Positions 1-8,004 of a stretch of DNA of 32,195 bases are shown here, piece by piece. This DNA is from Myxococcota bacterium (GTDB taxonomy: Bacteria > Myxococcota_A > Polyangia > Polyangiales > JANWZI01). Positions within the stretch are counted from its first letter, which is position 1. Each line of letters starts with the position of its first letter. Under the pieces are notes generated by a model. The model was not told the DNA's origin, searched no databases, and saw nothing but the letters and a program-made list of their open reading frames with translations. The stretch spans positions 1 through 32,195 of the forward strand of contig JANWZI010000046.1 of the NCBI GenBank assembly GCA_025054695.1, given 5' to 3'. The position numbers were made by a program, and so were the translations under genes.

Positions 1-64
1 GCCCCGTTCCGCGGTGCTCGACCGTGGTGCGCAGACGCCGCAAGCCGAGTTCGAATCGAGGCCC

Positions 65-100
65 GAGTCCAAGTCCGAGCCCAAGCCTGAGTCCGAGTAG
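65..100 (+). repeat. GAGNCC hexamer tract 1
   Basis: Six consecutive units in 6-nt register (GAGTCC, AAGTCC, GAGCCC, AAGCCT, GAGTCC, GAGTAG). A further related unit at 58-63 is offset by one base. It lies in the gene-free stretch 1-456. I see no convincing gene there: the open frame across 24-278 is made largely of repeat. Confidence 0.85.
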
Positions 101-134
101 TAGGCACGATCTCAACGAAGCTGTTCGGCGCTGT

Positions 135-194
135 GAGACCGAGTCCGACTCGGAGTCCGAATCCGGGACCGCGGCCGAGGCAGGGTCCGCGTCG
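135..194 (+). repeat. GAGNCC hexamer tract 2
   Basis: Ten units in unbroken register, more diverged than most tracts (GAGACC, GAGTCC, GACTCG, GAGTCC, GAATCC and so on). It precedes the dyad-rich region upstream of the response regulator. Confidence 0.8.
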
Positions 195-265
195 GACGCC
201 ATAGGACGCCGCTGGACGGCATCGGATTCCGCCGGTCGCGGGGCGTCGACCCGCATCCTCTGCCG

Positions 266-360
266 ATTTCATACCTGAAATGCGAGCCTGCAAATTTGCC
301 TGCGCGAATGGCGTTTCACCGTGGAAAACACGGTATCCGCCTCGACGGCACGAATCGTGC
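266..360. promoter_or_regulatory. Cluster of four short dyads upstream of the response regulator
   Basis: Four perfect inverted repeats lie within 95 bp: ATTTCA-4-TGAAAT at 266-281, the palindrome GCAAATTTGC at 290-299, ACCGTG-5-CACGGT at 318-334, and GCACGA-1-TCGTGC at 348-360. The stretch is visibly less GC-rich than its surroundings. I infer a promoter/operator region for the gene starting at 457. No -35/-10 pair is clear enough to place. Confidence 0.4.
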
Positions 361-376
361 AGGCGTGCGCCACTCA

Positions 377-430
377 GTGAGAGGCCGTGACCCGTCGCTG
401 CCCCCCTCGTTCTGGGACGCGGCCTCTCAC
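377..430 (+). promoter_or_regulatory. Long hairpin in the leader of the response regulator
   Basis: GTGAGAGGCCG at 377-387 is exactly complementary to CGGCCTCTCAC at 420-430. The stem can extend inward by a G-U pair, a G-C pair, one mismatch and three G-C pairs, leaving a 20-nt loop. It ends 26 nt before the ATG at 457. There is no following T-run, so a classical intrinsic terminator is unlikely. A leader structure or operator is more plausible. Confidence 0.45.
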
Positions 431-456
431 GCTTGCTTCGGCCCCACGAGGTCAAG

Positions 457-846
457 ATGACCGCGCGGGTGCTCATCGTGGACGACGAAATCAACGCGCG
501 ACGTGCTCTCGCGATCGGCCTGCGCCTCGAAGGCTTTGAGGTGCGCGAGGCGTGCGATGCGGAGCAAGCGCTGGAGATGCTGGACGACGAGCCGCTCGAC
601 GTCGCCATCATCGACCTGATGATGCCGGGAATGAATGGTCTCGAGCTCCTGCGACGAATCCGTCGCGCACACCCGCGGATGCGGTTGCTGCTGACGAGCG
701 CGTACCATCTATCCGCGCGGCAGCTCGAGCGCGCCGACGTCGGAGCCTCGGCATTCGTGCCCAAGCCGTTCCGGCTCGACGAGCTCGTCGCGTTCCTCCG
801 CGCCCGGACGAGCTCCTCCGCGCCGCCGCGTGGCGCCGATCAGTAG
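457..846 (+). CDS. Stand-alone response regulator receiver domain protein
   Basis: The 129-residue protein is a single CheY-like receiver with no output domain. The acidic pocket is D9-D10, the phospho-acceptor is D53 in IIDLMMPG, the switch residue is T80, and the conserved lysine is K103 in the VPKPF loop. A C-terminal tail of about 10 residues is rich in Ser, Ala and Pro. I chose the ATG at 457, with GAGG at 448-451 as ribosome binding site, over an in-frame TTG at 433. No histidine kinase is adjacent, so the partner is unknown; it probably works by phosphorylation-dependent protein contact. The 3' end overlaps the convergent LysM gene by 7 bp. A long hairpin and several dyads lie upstream. 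Confidence 0.9.
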   Translation: MTARVLIVDDEINARRALAIGLRLEGFEVREACDAEQALEMLDDEPLDVAIIDLMMPGMNGLELLRRIRRAHPRMRLLLTSAYHLSARQLERADVGASAFVPKPFRLDELVAFLRARTSSSAPPRGADQ

Positions 847-2039
847 CCCCGCCGCGCACGCACCGCGTCGCCCACCACCACTTCGTAGGTCGACCGCGTC
901 ACCACGAGTCCCGCGCTGCGCGGACGCACCGAAACCACGCGCGCCTCCGCAATCACCTCTTCGGGGTAGTCCTCCTGAGGCGGCTGCTCCTGCGTGGGCA
1001 CGGTCGCGCCGAAGCGTTCTTCGTCGCTCTCGAGACTCTGGCGCCATGGATCGCCGCGTCGCACGACGAACATCCGGTTGCCGGGGCGCACGCCGTGATT
1101 GGATCCGAGATTGACGAAGACCACCTGATGGTCCCCCGCCATGCGAAGCGGCCGCAGACTCGCGACCACCCGACCGCGCAGCTCGCGCTCGTTGGGCACG
1201 GGCGGCACCAGCTCGAAGCGCCGCTCGATCGCCGCAACGCGGAAATTGCGCTCGATCGGGTCGAGCGCCTCCGTGATGACCGCACGCCACCATCGCCTGC
1301 GCGGGTCGTGACCGGTGAGCCGGATCGTGCCGAAGATCCGCACGAGCGTTCCCTGTTCCTCGGGCTCGCGTTCCTCCGGCTGCATCGCGCGGAACACCGT
1401 CAGCTCCATTCCCGGAGCCGCGCGCGCATCGCGCTCGAGACGTACGTACACCTCGTCGCTCGGCCCGAGCAGCATCTGCTCTTCGGGCGCCCCGACAATG
1501 ACACCACTCGTCCGCAGCGCCTCGGCGTCGAGGTAGCCCTGGTCGCGAAGGTAGACGACCCCGGCTCCGGGCGCCGGCACCCAACGTGGCGCACGCGATG
1601 GCGGAGTGCTCGACGCCGGAGCCGTCGTAGCCGCCGCTTGCGTCTCGCCGGCGGGTCGGAGTCGAACGCGATCGAGCGGATAGATCCAGTGCGGATTGGT
1701 GATCTCCGGGTTGTACGACCAGAGTCGGGGCCATTGCCACGGATCGCCGAAATACATCCCCGTGATGTCCCACAGCGTGTCCCCCGGACGCACGGTGTGG
1801 ACGTCCGGCACGGCCCGCGGGGGGACCACGCCCCCCCCGATGCGGATCCCCTGCCCGGTGACTCGCCCCTCGTCGATCGTCGCCGCGCCTGCGGGCTCCC
1901 GATCGGAGCTCGATTCGCGCGGCTCGTCGAGGTCGATCCATGCGTCGGCGCTCTCCACGGACCGGCGCGACTGCGCCGCGGCGACGCTACCGGTCCCGAG
2001 CATCACGAGCCAGGCGCACGCCCGGTAGCGGCCCTTCAT
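840..2039 (-). CDS. LysM domain protein with signal peptide
   Basis: The 399-residue protein starts with a signal peptide (MKGRYRACAWLVMLG..., likely cleaved after AAA near residue 22). A LysM domain spans about residues 79-128 (VHTVRPGDTLWDITGMYFGD, then PWQWPRLWSYNP). LysM binds peptidoglycan, so an exported envelope protein is expected. The remaining 270 residues hold a Pro/Ala linker and a beta-rich region I cannot assign. I chose the ATG at 2039 because the signal peptide begins there and it overlaps the upstream gene's stop as ATGA, indicating translational coupling. It follows the TPR lipoprotein in one operon and converges on the response regulator with a 7-bp overlap. Confidence 0.85.
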   Translation of the reverse strand: MKGRYRACAWLVMLGTGSVAAAQSRRSVESADAWIDLDEPRESSSDREPAGAATIDEGRVTGQGIRIGGGVVPPRAVPDVHTVRPGDTLWDITGMYFGDPWQWPRLWSYNPEITNPHWIYPLDRVRLRPAGETQAAATTAPASSTPPSRAPRWVPAPGAGVVYLRDQGYLDAEALRTSGVIVGAPEEQMLLGPSDEVYVRLERDARAAPGMELTVFRAMQPEEREPEEQGTLVRIFGTIRLTGHDPRRRWWRAVITEALDPIERNFRVAAIERRFELVPPVPNERELRGRVVASLRPLRMAGDHQVVFVNLGSNHGVRPGNRMFVVRRGDPWRQSLESDEERFGATVPTQEQPPQEDYPEEVIAEARVVSVRPRSAGLVVTRSTYEVVVGDAVRARRGY

Positions 2040-3088
2040 GACGCACCCTCCTCCGCCGCGGCGAGGCGTGCCGCCAGGCTTTCCGGAAACCGCCGGCGCA
2101 CCTCCTCGAACGCCCGCCGCGCCGCGGCCCGATCGCCGAGGCGCAGGTGACACAGACCGACCTTGAAGAGCGCATCGGCCCGGCGTGGGCCTGCCAGGGG
2201 GTCGCGCGCGACCGCCTCGAAGTCGTTGCGCGCCTCCTCGAAGGAACGTCGCGCGTAGTGGACCTCGGCGCGCCAGTACCGCGCCCCAATCGCATGCGGA
2301 TGGTCGGGGTGCCGGCGCAACAGCGCATCGAGCGCGTCGAGCGCCTCCGAGAAACGCCGATCACGAATGAGGACGAGAGCGGCCCGGTATCGTTCGAGCA
2401 CTGGATCGAGCCCCGCCGCCAACTCGGAGCCCGAGGCGGATCGCGGGGTGGCGGCGGCAGCGAGCGCTCCCGGCGTGGGCGAGTCCGTCGGTGGGGCCGG
2501 ACGCGTCGGGGGCAGCGGCGGCGAGGACGCCCCCCTCCGAACCGCACGCGGCAACGCAACCGCCGCGACGGTCTCGACGGGGACGAGTGGCTCGGCCGTC
2601 GCGGCAAGGACCGACGGGGCTCCTCTCGCGCCCTGCACTTCGCCTTGTTCCGAGGGAAGGGGAGCGGCCGCCGATCCGTAGAGGCGTAGCACGGGCCTCG
2701 GACCGGCGTCCGACGCGTCGTCGTGTGCCCAATGCGACGCGTACGCCCCCGAGATATCGGTCCGAGGCTCCGGCTCGACCCATTCCGGTTCCTCGTCGTG
2801 CGAGGAGCGCAGCCCTCGGTCGTCGCCGATGCGCACGGTCTCCCGAACCACCGCCGGCGGACGATCCCGCAGTTCCCTCAGCTCGCTGCGCGCGAGCGCG
2901 AGCATGCCCTCGAGCTCCCGGATGCGCTCCCGGTCGGCTCGTCGCTCGCGTTGCAGTCGCTCGATGCGGGCCTGCATCCTGGCTTCGTCCGCCGAAGTCG
3001 TCGCAACGGAGTGGCGCGACGGCCCCGAAGCCACCGCGCCGCAGGCGACCGTCGAGCCGACGATTCCGACCAAAAGGAGACGTCGCAC
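2036..3088 (-). CDS. Coiled-coil and TPR lipoprotein, CpoB/YbgF-like architecture
   Basis: The 350-residue protein begins VRRLLLVGIVGSTVACGAV, a lipoprotein-type signal with candidate lipidated C16; the lipobox is not ideal, having Thr at -3. A coiled coil covers about residues 34-76, followed by a long Pro/Ala/Ser-rich linker (about 110-225). The C-terminus has two or more TPR-like helix pairs (about 230-340). Coiled coil plus C-terminal TPR resembles CpoB/YbgF of the Tol-Pal envelope system, but no tol genes are adjacent. I chose the GTG at 3088. The frame stays open to 3433 only because it reads through a hexamer tract, giving a spurious Ser/Asp-rich N-terminus. The stop overlaps the LysM gene start (ATGA), so the two are co-translated and probably act together at the cell wall. 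Confidence 0.8.
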   Translation of the reverse strand: MRRLLLVGIVGSTVACGAVASGPSRHSVATTSADEARMQARIERLQRERRADRERIRELEGMLALARSELRELRDRPPAVVRETVRIGDDRGLRSSHDEEPEWVEPEPRTDISGAYASHWAHDDASDAGPRPVLRLYGSAAAPLPSEQGEVQGARGAPSVLAATAEPLVPVETVAAVALPRAVRRGASSPPLPPTRPAPPTDSPTPGALAAAATPRSASGSELAAGLDPVLERYRAALVLIRDRRFSEALDALDALLRRHPDHPHAIGARYWRAEVHYARRSFEEARNDFEAVARDPLAGPRRADALFKVGLCHLRLGDRAAARRAFEEVRRRFPESLAARLAAAEEGAS

Positions 3089-3224
3089 GCCGTGCCGATC
3101 CTGGGTCCGTGCAGACGCGGGGTCAAAAAAACGCGCACCTCGCGTCGGGCGGGTCGCAGGGGTCAGCTCGGTTGACGTAGCCGAGAGGCGTTCCGAGCTA
3201 CGGCCCGAGCCGAGGGTTGGGGCC

Positions 3225-3398
3225 GAGGCCCAGTCCGAGTCCGAGTCCGAGGCCGAGTCCGAGACCGAGCCTGAGCCCGAGTCCGAGCCCGAGCCAGAGT
3301 CCGAGTCCGAGTCCGAGTCCGAGTCCGAGTCCGAGACCGAGACCGAGTCCGACCCCGAGTCCGACACCGAGTCCGAGACCGAGACCGAGACCGAGTCG
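3225..3398 (+). repeat. GAGNCC hexamer tract 3 (29 units)
   Basis: Twenty-nine units without a single insertion or deletion. Position 4 varies among T, A and C (rarely G) while the other positions are mostly fixed; six consecutive units are exactly GAGTCC. It fills most of the 354-bp gap 3089-3442 between accA and the TPR lipoprotein, both minus strand. I see no gene or terminator in the rest of the gap. Confidence 0.95.
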
Positions 3399-3442
3399 TG
3401 ATCAACCCGCCCGACCGTCGCCCTGAGACGCACCCGCGGACG

Positions 3443-4396
3443 CTAGTCGGCCCGCCCGACGAAGCCCATCGCACGGAACTTCCGGTAACGCGCCTCCCGC
3501 AAGGCCTGCGGACTGAATGCCGTCAGCTCCGCGAGCGCGCCCGCCAGAGCCAGCCGCAGGTTCTCCGCGGCCGCGTCCGGATCGCGGTGCGCACCGCCCT
3601 CCGGCTCACGAATTACGTGGTCAACGATGCCCAGTCGAAGGGCGTCCTCGGCAAGCAGGCGGAGCTGCGCAGCCGCTTCCGGTGCGCGCGCCGCGTCACG
3701 CCAGAGGATCGAGGCACACCCCTCCGGCGTAATCACGCTGTAGGTCGCGTGCTCGAGCATCAGGACGCGGTCGGCGACACCGAGGGCGAGCGCCCCCCCG
3801 GAGCCGCCCTCGCCGATCACGGTCGCGACGACGGGCACCTCGAGGCCGGCCATCTCGAGCAAACTACGACCGATGGCCTCGCTCTGCCCGCGTTCCTCCG
3901 CGCCGATCCCAGGATACGCGCCCGGCGTGTCGATGAACGTGAGCACGGGCCGACCGAACCGGGCCGCCAGGCGCATCACGCGCATCGCCTTGCGATAGCC
4001 CTCCGGGTGCGCCATCCCGAAGTTGCGACGGAGCTTCTCGCGCGTCGAGCGTCCCTTCTGCTGGCCCACGACGGCGACGCGCGTGCCGCCCAGGCGTGCC
4101 AAGCCCGCGACGATGGCTGGATCGTCGCCGAAGCAGCGGTCGCCGTGCAGCTCGACGAAGTCCTCGAAGATGCGCTCCAGGTAGTCGACGAAGTGCGGGC
4201 GGTCCGGGTGTCTCGACAATTGCACGCGCTGCCAGACCGACAGCGCTCCGTAGACTTCCCGCCGCAGCTCGACCGCGCGCCGTTCCAGGCGCCGCAGCTC
4301 GCGGTCGATGCCGCGCTCGACTCCCGACAGATCGCGCAGCTCGCGGATGCGCGCCTCGAGCTCGACGATGGGGCGCTCGAATTCCAGGACCGCCAC
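3443..4396 (-). CDS. accA: Acetyl-CoA carboxylase carboxyltransferase subunit alpha
   Basis: The 317-residue product matches the usual AccA length. With AccD it transfers the carboxyl group from carboxybiotin to acetyl-CoA, making malonyl-CoA for fatty acid synthesis in the cytoplasm. Family signatures are visible: HGDRCFGDDPAIVAGLARL (about 84-102), QQKGRST (112-118), RNFGMAHPEGYRKA (124-137), IDTPGAYPGIGAEERGQSEA (155-174), the oxyanion-type GEGGSGGAL (195-203), and SVITPEGCASILWRD (220-234). It begins 19 bp after the stop of the FHA-GAF-cyclase gene on the same strand, so it is probably co-transcribed with it. accD is not in the window. The family call is secure. Confidence 0.97.
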   Translation of the reverse strand: MAVLEFERPIVELEARIRELRDLSGVERGIDRELRRLERRAVELRREVYGALSVWQRVQLSRHPDRPHFVDYLERIFEDFVELHGDRCFGDDPAIVAGLARLGGTRVAVVGQQKGRSTREKLRRNFGMAHPEGYRKAMRVMRLAARFGRPVLTFIDTPGAYPGIGAEERGQSEAIGRSLLEMAGLEVPVVATVIGEGGSGGALALGVADRVLMLEHATYSVITPEGCASILWRDAARAPEAAAQLRLLAEDALRLGIVDHVIREPEGGAHRDPDAAAENLRLALAGALAELTAFSPQALREARYRKFRAMGFVGRAD

Positions 4397-4415
4397 GACG
4401 ACCGCTCGCTCCAGC

Positions 4416-6146
4416 TCAGACCGGCCGCGTCAGATCGCCCGCGTGGACTCTGGGGCGCTCGCGCTGCACGCTGTAGATCTTGAGGGGTTGGGCCTTGCCC
4501 TTGACCGGCGTCGGCTGCAGCTCGATGACGTCGAAATGGTCGCGCACGCGCGCGTAGGTGTGCTCGCTGATGATGATCTCGCCGGCTCGCGCGAGCGAAC
4601 AGAGCCGCGCACCGGTATTCACCGGGTCGCCGATGACCGTGTACTCGAGGGCCTTGCTCGAGCCGAGATAACCGGCGACGACCTCACCCGTGTTGATCCC
4701 GATACCGATCTTGAGCGGCTCCCCGCCCGCGGCGACGCGTTGGCGGTTGAGATCCTCGAGCGCGACCATCATTTCGAGCGCCGTCTTGACGGCGCGATAC
4801 GGATCGTCGGGATGCGACACGGGCGCACCGAACAGCGCCATGATCTCGTCGCCGACGAACTTGTCGAGCGTTCCCTCGTGCCGGAAGATGATCTCCACCA
4901 TCCGCTCGAAGTACTCGTTGAGCATCTCGACGATGTCGCGCGCGGAGCTGCGCTCGGTCATCGAGGTGAATCCCCGGATGTCCGAGAAGAGGACCGTCGT
5001 CTCGCGCAGCTCGCCCCACTTCTTGACCTCGACGCGCCCCGAGATGACCTGCTCGGCAATGGCGGGAGAGAGCAGCCGCTGAAACCGCTCGCGCGTGATC
5101 GCCTCCTGCTCGAGCTTGCGCGCGAAGGCCGCGTTCTGCAGCGCGATGGCGGCCTGGTGCGCGATGGTCTGCAGGAGCTGCAAATCCTTCTCGGTGAACG
5201 CGTTGGCCGCGATCTGCGAGTCGAGCACGAGGACGCCGAACAGTTCCCCCTGATGCAACAACGGAACGGCCATCGTGGACCGAATGCCCTGCATGATGAT
5301 GGAATGGGCACCCGAGAAGCGCGCGTCCATCGACGCATCGCTCGACAGTACGGCGGCTCGGTCCCGAACAACTTCGTTGAGGATCGTCGTCGACAGCACG
5401 ACGCTCTCGCCTTCCGGCAGCGGCTTGCGCGTGCGGACGCAGCGCGGCACCAGCTCCCCCTTCTCGTCGTACAGCAGCACGACGCCGCGATCGGCGGGCA
5501 GAAGCTGGAACGTCGTCTCGAGCACCTTGGCGAACAGCCGATCCCGATCGAGCTCGACACCGATCGCACGGCTCACCTCGTAGCTCGCGCGCAGCTTTTC
5601 ATAGTCGCGCCGCAGGGCCTCGATGTCGTGCACCAGATGCGCGGGGAGGAACTGCTGGTCGAGCAGCGGCTGCAGCTTCGTCCGGATATGGCTCTCGACC
5701 ATCCCCGGCGCGATCGTCACGCGGGCGCCGGGACCCCCGACACCGCCGACCGACGCGACGCCGCCCGTAACGACGCCGCCGGTCCATGGGGCCGGCACGG
5801 GCGGCGGAGCCGCCGCAGGCGCCGGCTCCCGGACGGGAGGTCGGACCGAGGGCAGCGCGGCCTGCTCGTCGAGTTGGACCAGGACCCGCGTCGCCCCCAG
5901 CGTGATCTCGTCGCCGTGCTGCAGAACGCGCTCGCGGACGCGCTCTCCGTTGACGAACGTGCCGTTGAGGGAGCCCAGATCCCGCAGCAGCCACCGGCCG
6001 TCGACCCAATCGATGTGGCAGTGCTCCTTGGAGACGATCCGGTCGAGCACCTGCACCGTGTTGTTGGGGTGCCGGCCGATGGACGTATGGGCCTCCAGCT
6101 CCCGCTCGAACGAGCCTTCGGGGCCGATCACGACGAGGCGGGGCAT
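4416..6146 (-). CDS. FHA-GAF-class III adenylate cyclase
   Basis: The 576-residue cytosolic signalling protein has an FHA domain at about 20-92 ([25 protein letters not shown]), which binds phosphothreonine. A Pro/Ala linker is followed by a GAF domain (about 195-340) and a class III cyclase domain (about 384-560). Both metal-binding aspartates are present (D389 in SDIRGF, D433 in FVGDEIM). The adenine-selecting pair K429 and D507 and the transition-state residues N510 and R514 are kept, so an active adenylate cyclase is predicted. The FHA domain suggests control by a Ser/Thr kinase; one is encoded at 16304-20275, but a link is speculative. It is first gene of an operon with accA. A promoter with TTTACG, 17 bp, TAGCAT lies just upstream and diverges from rpoZ. 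Confidence 0.93.
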   Translation of the reverse strand: MPRLVVIGPEGSFERELEAHTSIGRHPNNTVQVLDRIVSKEHCHIDWVDGRWLLRDLGSLNGTFVNGERVRERVLQHGDEITLGATRVLVQLDEQAALPSVRPPVREPAPAAAPPPVPAPWTGGVVTGGVASVGGVGGPGARVTIAPGMVESHIRTKLQPLLDQQFLPAHLVHDIEALRRDYEKLRASYEVSRAIGVELDRDRLFAKVLETTFQLLPADRGVVLLYDEKGELVPRCVRTRKPLPEGESVVLSTTILNEVVRDRAAVLSSDASMDARFSGAHSIIMQGIRSTMAVPLLHQGELFGVLVLDSQIAANAFTEKDLQLLQTIAHQAAIALQNAAFARKLEQEAITRERFQRLLSPAIAEQVISGRVEVKKWGELRETTVLFSDIRGFTSMTERSSARDIVEMLNEYFERMVEIIFRHEGTLDKFVGDEIMALFGAPVSHPDDPYRAVKTALEMMVALEDLNRQRVAAGGEPLKIGIGINTGEVVAGYLGSSKALEYTVIGDPVNTGARLCSLARAGEIIISEHTYARVRDHFDVIELQPTPVKGKAQPLKIYSVQRERPRVHAGDLTRPV

Positions 6147-6161
6147 CGGACGCGCGAAGTC

Positions 6162-6190
6162 ATGCTAACGACGCCACTGGCCGCCGTAAA
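6162..6190 (-). promoter_or_regulatory. Candidate sigma-70-type promoter of the cyclase-accA operon
   Basis: On the minus strand, -35 TTTACG (6190-6185) and -10 TAGCAT (6167-6162) are separated by exactly 17 bp. The -10 ends 15 nt before the ATG at 6146, so the predicted leader is only about 8 to 9 nt. Confidence 0.45.
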
Positions 6191-6197
6191 GGCGAGG

Positions 6198-6226
6198 TTG
6201 CCGGCGACTCGAGGCACTGCTAGAGG
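6198..6226 (+). promoter_or_regulatory. Candidate promoter of rpoZ
   Basis: -35 TTGCCG (6198-6203) and -10 TAGAGG (6221-6226) have a 17-bp spacer, 16 nt before the ATG at 6243. It lies back to back with the cyclase promoter; the two -35 boxes are 7 bp apart. The -10 matches the consensus weakly. Confidence 0.3.
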
Positions 6227-6242
6227 ACGCACGTAGACCGCC

Positions 6243-6494
6243 ATGGCAAGGGTCACCGTCGAGGACTGTCTCGAGCACGAGGAAAATCGATTCGCGCTCG
6301 TGCTGTTGGCCGCACGACGAACGCGCCAGCTCATGAAAGGGGCTCCGGCCCTCGTCCCGAGCAAGAACCGCCCCGCCGTGACGGCGCTGCGGGAGATCGC
6401 CGGGCGACGCGTGAGGTTCGACCGCGACGTACGCACGGCCGTCGCCGAATTCGTCGCCGAGGAAAAGGCCCTCGAGGCAGCCCAGAGCGGCTGA
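6243..6494 (+). CDS. rpoZ: DNA-directed RNA polymerase omega subunit
   Basis: The 83-residue protein is a compact omega subunit, which helps assemble RNA polymerase by holding the beta-prime subunit. It shows the family pattern: an N-terminal [10 protein letters not shown], an [16 protein letters not shown] helix (about 15-30), and a central [16 protein letters not shown] segment (about 42-57), ending with an acidic helix. In many bacteria rpoZ sits next to gmk or spoT; here neither is present. It diverges from the cyclase-accA operon with 96 bp between starts and is followed by a hexamer tract, so it appears monocistronic. I see no Shine-Dalgarno before the ATG. Confidence 0.92.
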   Translation: MARVTVEDCLEHEENRFALVLLAARRTRQLMKGAPALVPSKNRPAVTALREIAGRRVRFDRDVRTAVAEFVAEEKALEAAQSG

Positions 6495-6518
6495 GCGCGA
6501 GGTCACGGCTCGATTTCC

Positions 6519-6578
6519 GAGACCGATCCCGCGACCGAGTGCGATCGGGAGACCGATCCCGAGTCCAAGCCTGAGACT
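6519..6578 (+). repeat. GAGNCC hexamer tract 4
   Basis: Ten diverged units in register (GAGACC, GATCCC, GCGACC, GAGTGC, GATCGG, GAGACC, GATCCC, GAGTCC, AAGCCT, GAGACT), between rpoZ and the next gene on the same strand. Confidence 0.75.
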
Positions 6579-6667
6579 TCCCTCCGCACCGACAACCACC
6601 CAACGACCCGCTCCTTCGACGTGCGCCCGGTGCACGTCCGAGCCGTCGGCTCCTGTAGGATGCGCGC

Positions 6668-7963
6668 GTGGATCGCTGTCCGACCTGTCACGCGTGGGTC
6701 GATCCGGCAGCGACCCACTGCGATGGCTGCCAGAGCCCCCTCCGCACCGGGGGGCGCGACCTGGACGACGACTGGCTCGCACCGCGGGGGACGGAAGCGC
6801 ACCTCGAGCTGGACGTCGCTGCGCTCTATCGCGGCCGGCCGCCCCCTCGCCTCGTGGCCCCTGCCCCCGCCCCGGCGAATGCTCCCCCGACCGCAGCCAT
6901 CCGATCGACACCGGCCCGCGTTTCGATGGCACCCGATACGCCGGCCGCGCGGCGCGCCGATCCGCAGGAGAGCATCGCGCGCGTGGAGGCCGAGACGTAC
7001 GCGCGCTTCGGTCCCGCTCCCTCGGGCTGGCTCGCGTCGATTCCGTACGCCATTCGCGTCTGGCTGCGACGCCAGCAGATGCGCGAGGAACTGCAGGAGG
7101 CCATGCGGCTGCGGGCCGATGTTGCGCGCGTCAGCGACGATGCGCTCGAAGCCCTGGGGCGCGCGCTCGTCGAGCGCTGCAAGGATGCGCTCGCATCGAG
7201 CCCGCTCGCACCCCAACTGTGCGCCGCGCTCGAGGCGCTCGAGGCGCTCGGACGCGAGGAGCAGGCCCTCGCCGCAGAGCGTCGCGACGCGACGGAGCGC
7301 GAGAACGAGCTCGAGCGCGGGGCCTCGGCGCTGCGCGACGAGCTCGGCGCCCTGCGCGACCGCGAAGTGCGGCTGGCCACGCAGCACGCGACGCGCGAGT
7401 CGGAGTGGCAGCGGGCGCAGGCCCGCCTGCAGCGAGCCCAGATCGCCCTGCGGGAGGCCGAGCGCGCCGGCCTTCGTACGACGGACCCCGCGCGGATCTC
7501 GTTGCTCGAAGCCGACGTAACCGTGCGCGAGCAGGAGGCGGGAACCGTGCGTGCCGCCCTCGACGAGGTGGCCGCGCAACTGACGGAAGCTCGACACGAG
7601 CTCGCGCGCCACACCGAGCTCGTCGCGGCGCACGAGGCGCGGCGGCGAGCGCTCGAGCAAGAGACGTCGCGCAGGCGGGCCGCCCTCGAGCTCGGCCTCC
7701 AGGAGGGTCGGCGGCGCCTCGCCACGGCCCTGCGCATGCTCGGGGAGGCGGCCCTTACGACCGGCACCCCCTCCGACGCCGCGGCGCAAGCCCAGCGCGC
7801 GCTCACCGCCCTCGGACGCCTCGAAGAACGCCGCCGGATCGAGGCCCTGAGGCGGGCAGCACTGGACGCGTACGACGCGCGTGCGTACCGCCGTGGGCTC
7901 GGCCTGCTGCTGGCGGCCGCTGTGGTCGTGCTCGCCGCGCTCGTCGCCATCGTCGTCGGCTGA
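6668..7963 (+). CDS. Zinc-ribbon, coiled-coil, tail-anchored membrane protein
   Basis: The 431-residue protein has an N-terminal treble-clef/zinc-ribbon motif, C4-P-T-C7 and C18-D-G-C21. A Pro/Ala-rich stretch (about 50-95) follows, then a long Arg/Glu/Ala-rich coiled coil (about 105-395) with only short breaks. One hydrophobic C-terminal segment (about 405-430, GLGLLLAAAVVVLAALVAIVV) ends at the last residue, so a tail-anchored topology with a cytoplasmic zinc ribbon is likely. I do not recognise a named family. I used the GTG at 6668; an ATG at 6660 is in another frame. A TAGGAT hexamer at 6656-6661 could serve as a -10 box or, through its AGGA, as a ribosome site. It is bounded by hexamer tracts and appears monocistronic. 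A scaffold or stress-sensing role is possible but unproven. Confidence 0.8.
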   Translation: MDRCPTCHAWVDPAATHCDGCQSPLRTGGRDLDDDWLAPRGTEAHLELDVAALYRGRPPPRLVAPAPAPANAPPTAAIRSTPARVSMAPDTPAARRADPQESIARVEAETYARFGPAPSGWLASIPYAIRVWLRRQQMREELQEAMRLRADVARVSDDALEALGRALVERCKDALASSPLAPQLCAALEALEALGREEQALAAERRDATERENELERGASALRDELGALRDREVRLATQHATRESEWQRAQARLQRAQIALREAERAGLRTTDPARISLLEADVTVREQEAGTVRAALDEVAAQLTEARHELARHTELVAAHEARRRALEQETSRRRAALELGLQEGRRRLATALRMLGEAALTTGTPSDAAAQAQRALTALGRLEERRRIEALRRAALDAYDARAYRRGLGLLLAAAVVVLAALVAIVVG

Positions 7964-8004
7964 AGGACCGGATCGCCTCGTCGAGTTGCCGCGACGACCC
8001 ATTC

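Noticed and set aside
49-57. GTTCGAATC resembling a tRNA T-loop
   Set aside because: The flanking bases (CCGA before, GAGG after) do not pair as a T-stem and no acceptor or anticodon arm can be built around it.
24-278. Open frame encoding an 84-residue Ser/Pro-rich protein
   Set aside because: It consists largely of hexamer tracts 1 and 2 read as Pro-Ser and Ser-Glu repeats, with no recognisable domain.
3225-3398. Hexamer tract considered as a CRISPR array or minisatellite-coded protein
   Set aside because: There is no spacer between units and unit length is 6 nt, so it is not CRISPR. Flanking starts, ribosome sites and consistent strand are missing, so coding is unlikely.
3445-3460. GTCGG-GCGGG-CCGAC hairpin at the accA 3' end as terminator
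   Set aside because: The arms are only 5 bp, the stem spans the stop codon region and no T-run follows on the minus strand.
6660-6670. ATG at 6660 as a start for the zinc-ribbon gene
   Set aside because: It is in a different frame. The GTG at 6668 gives the two CxxC pairs and the coiled coil.
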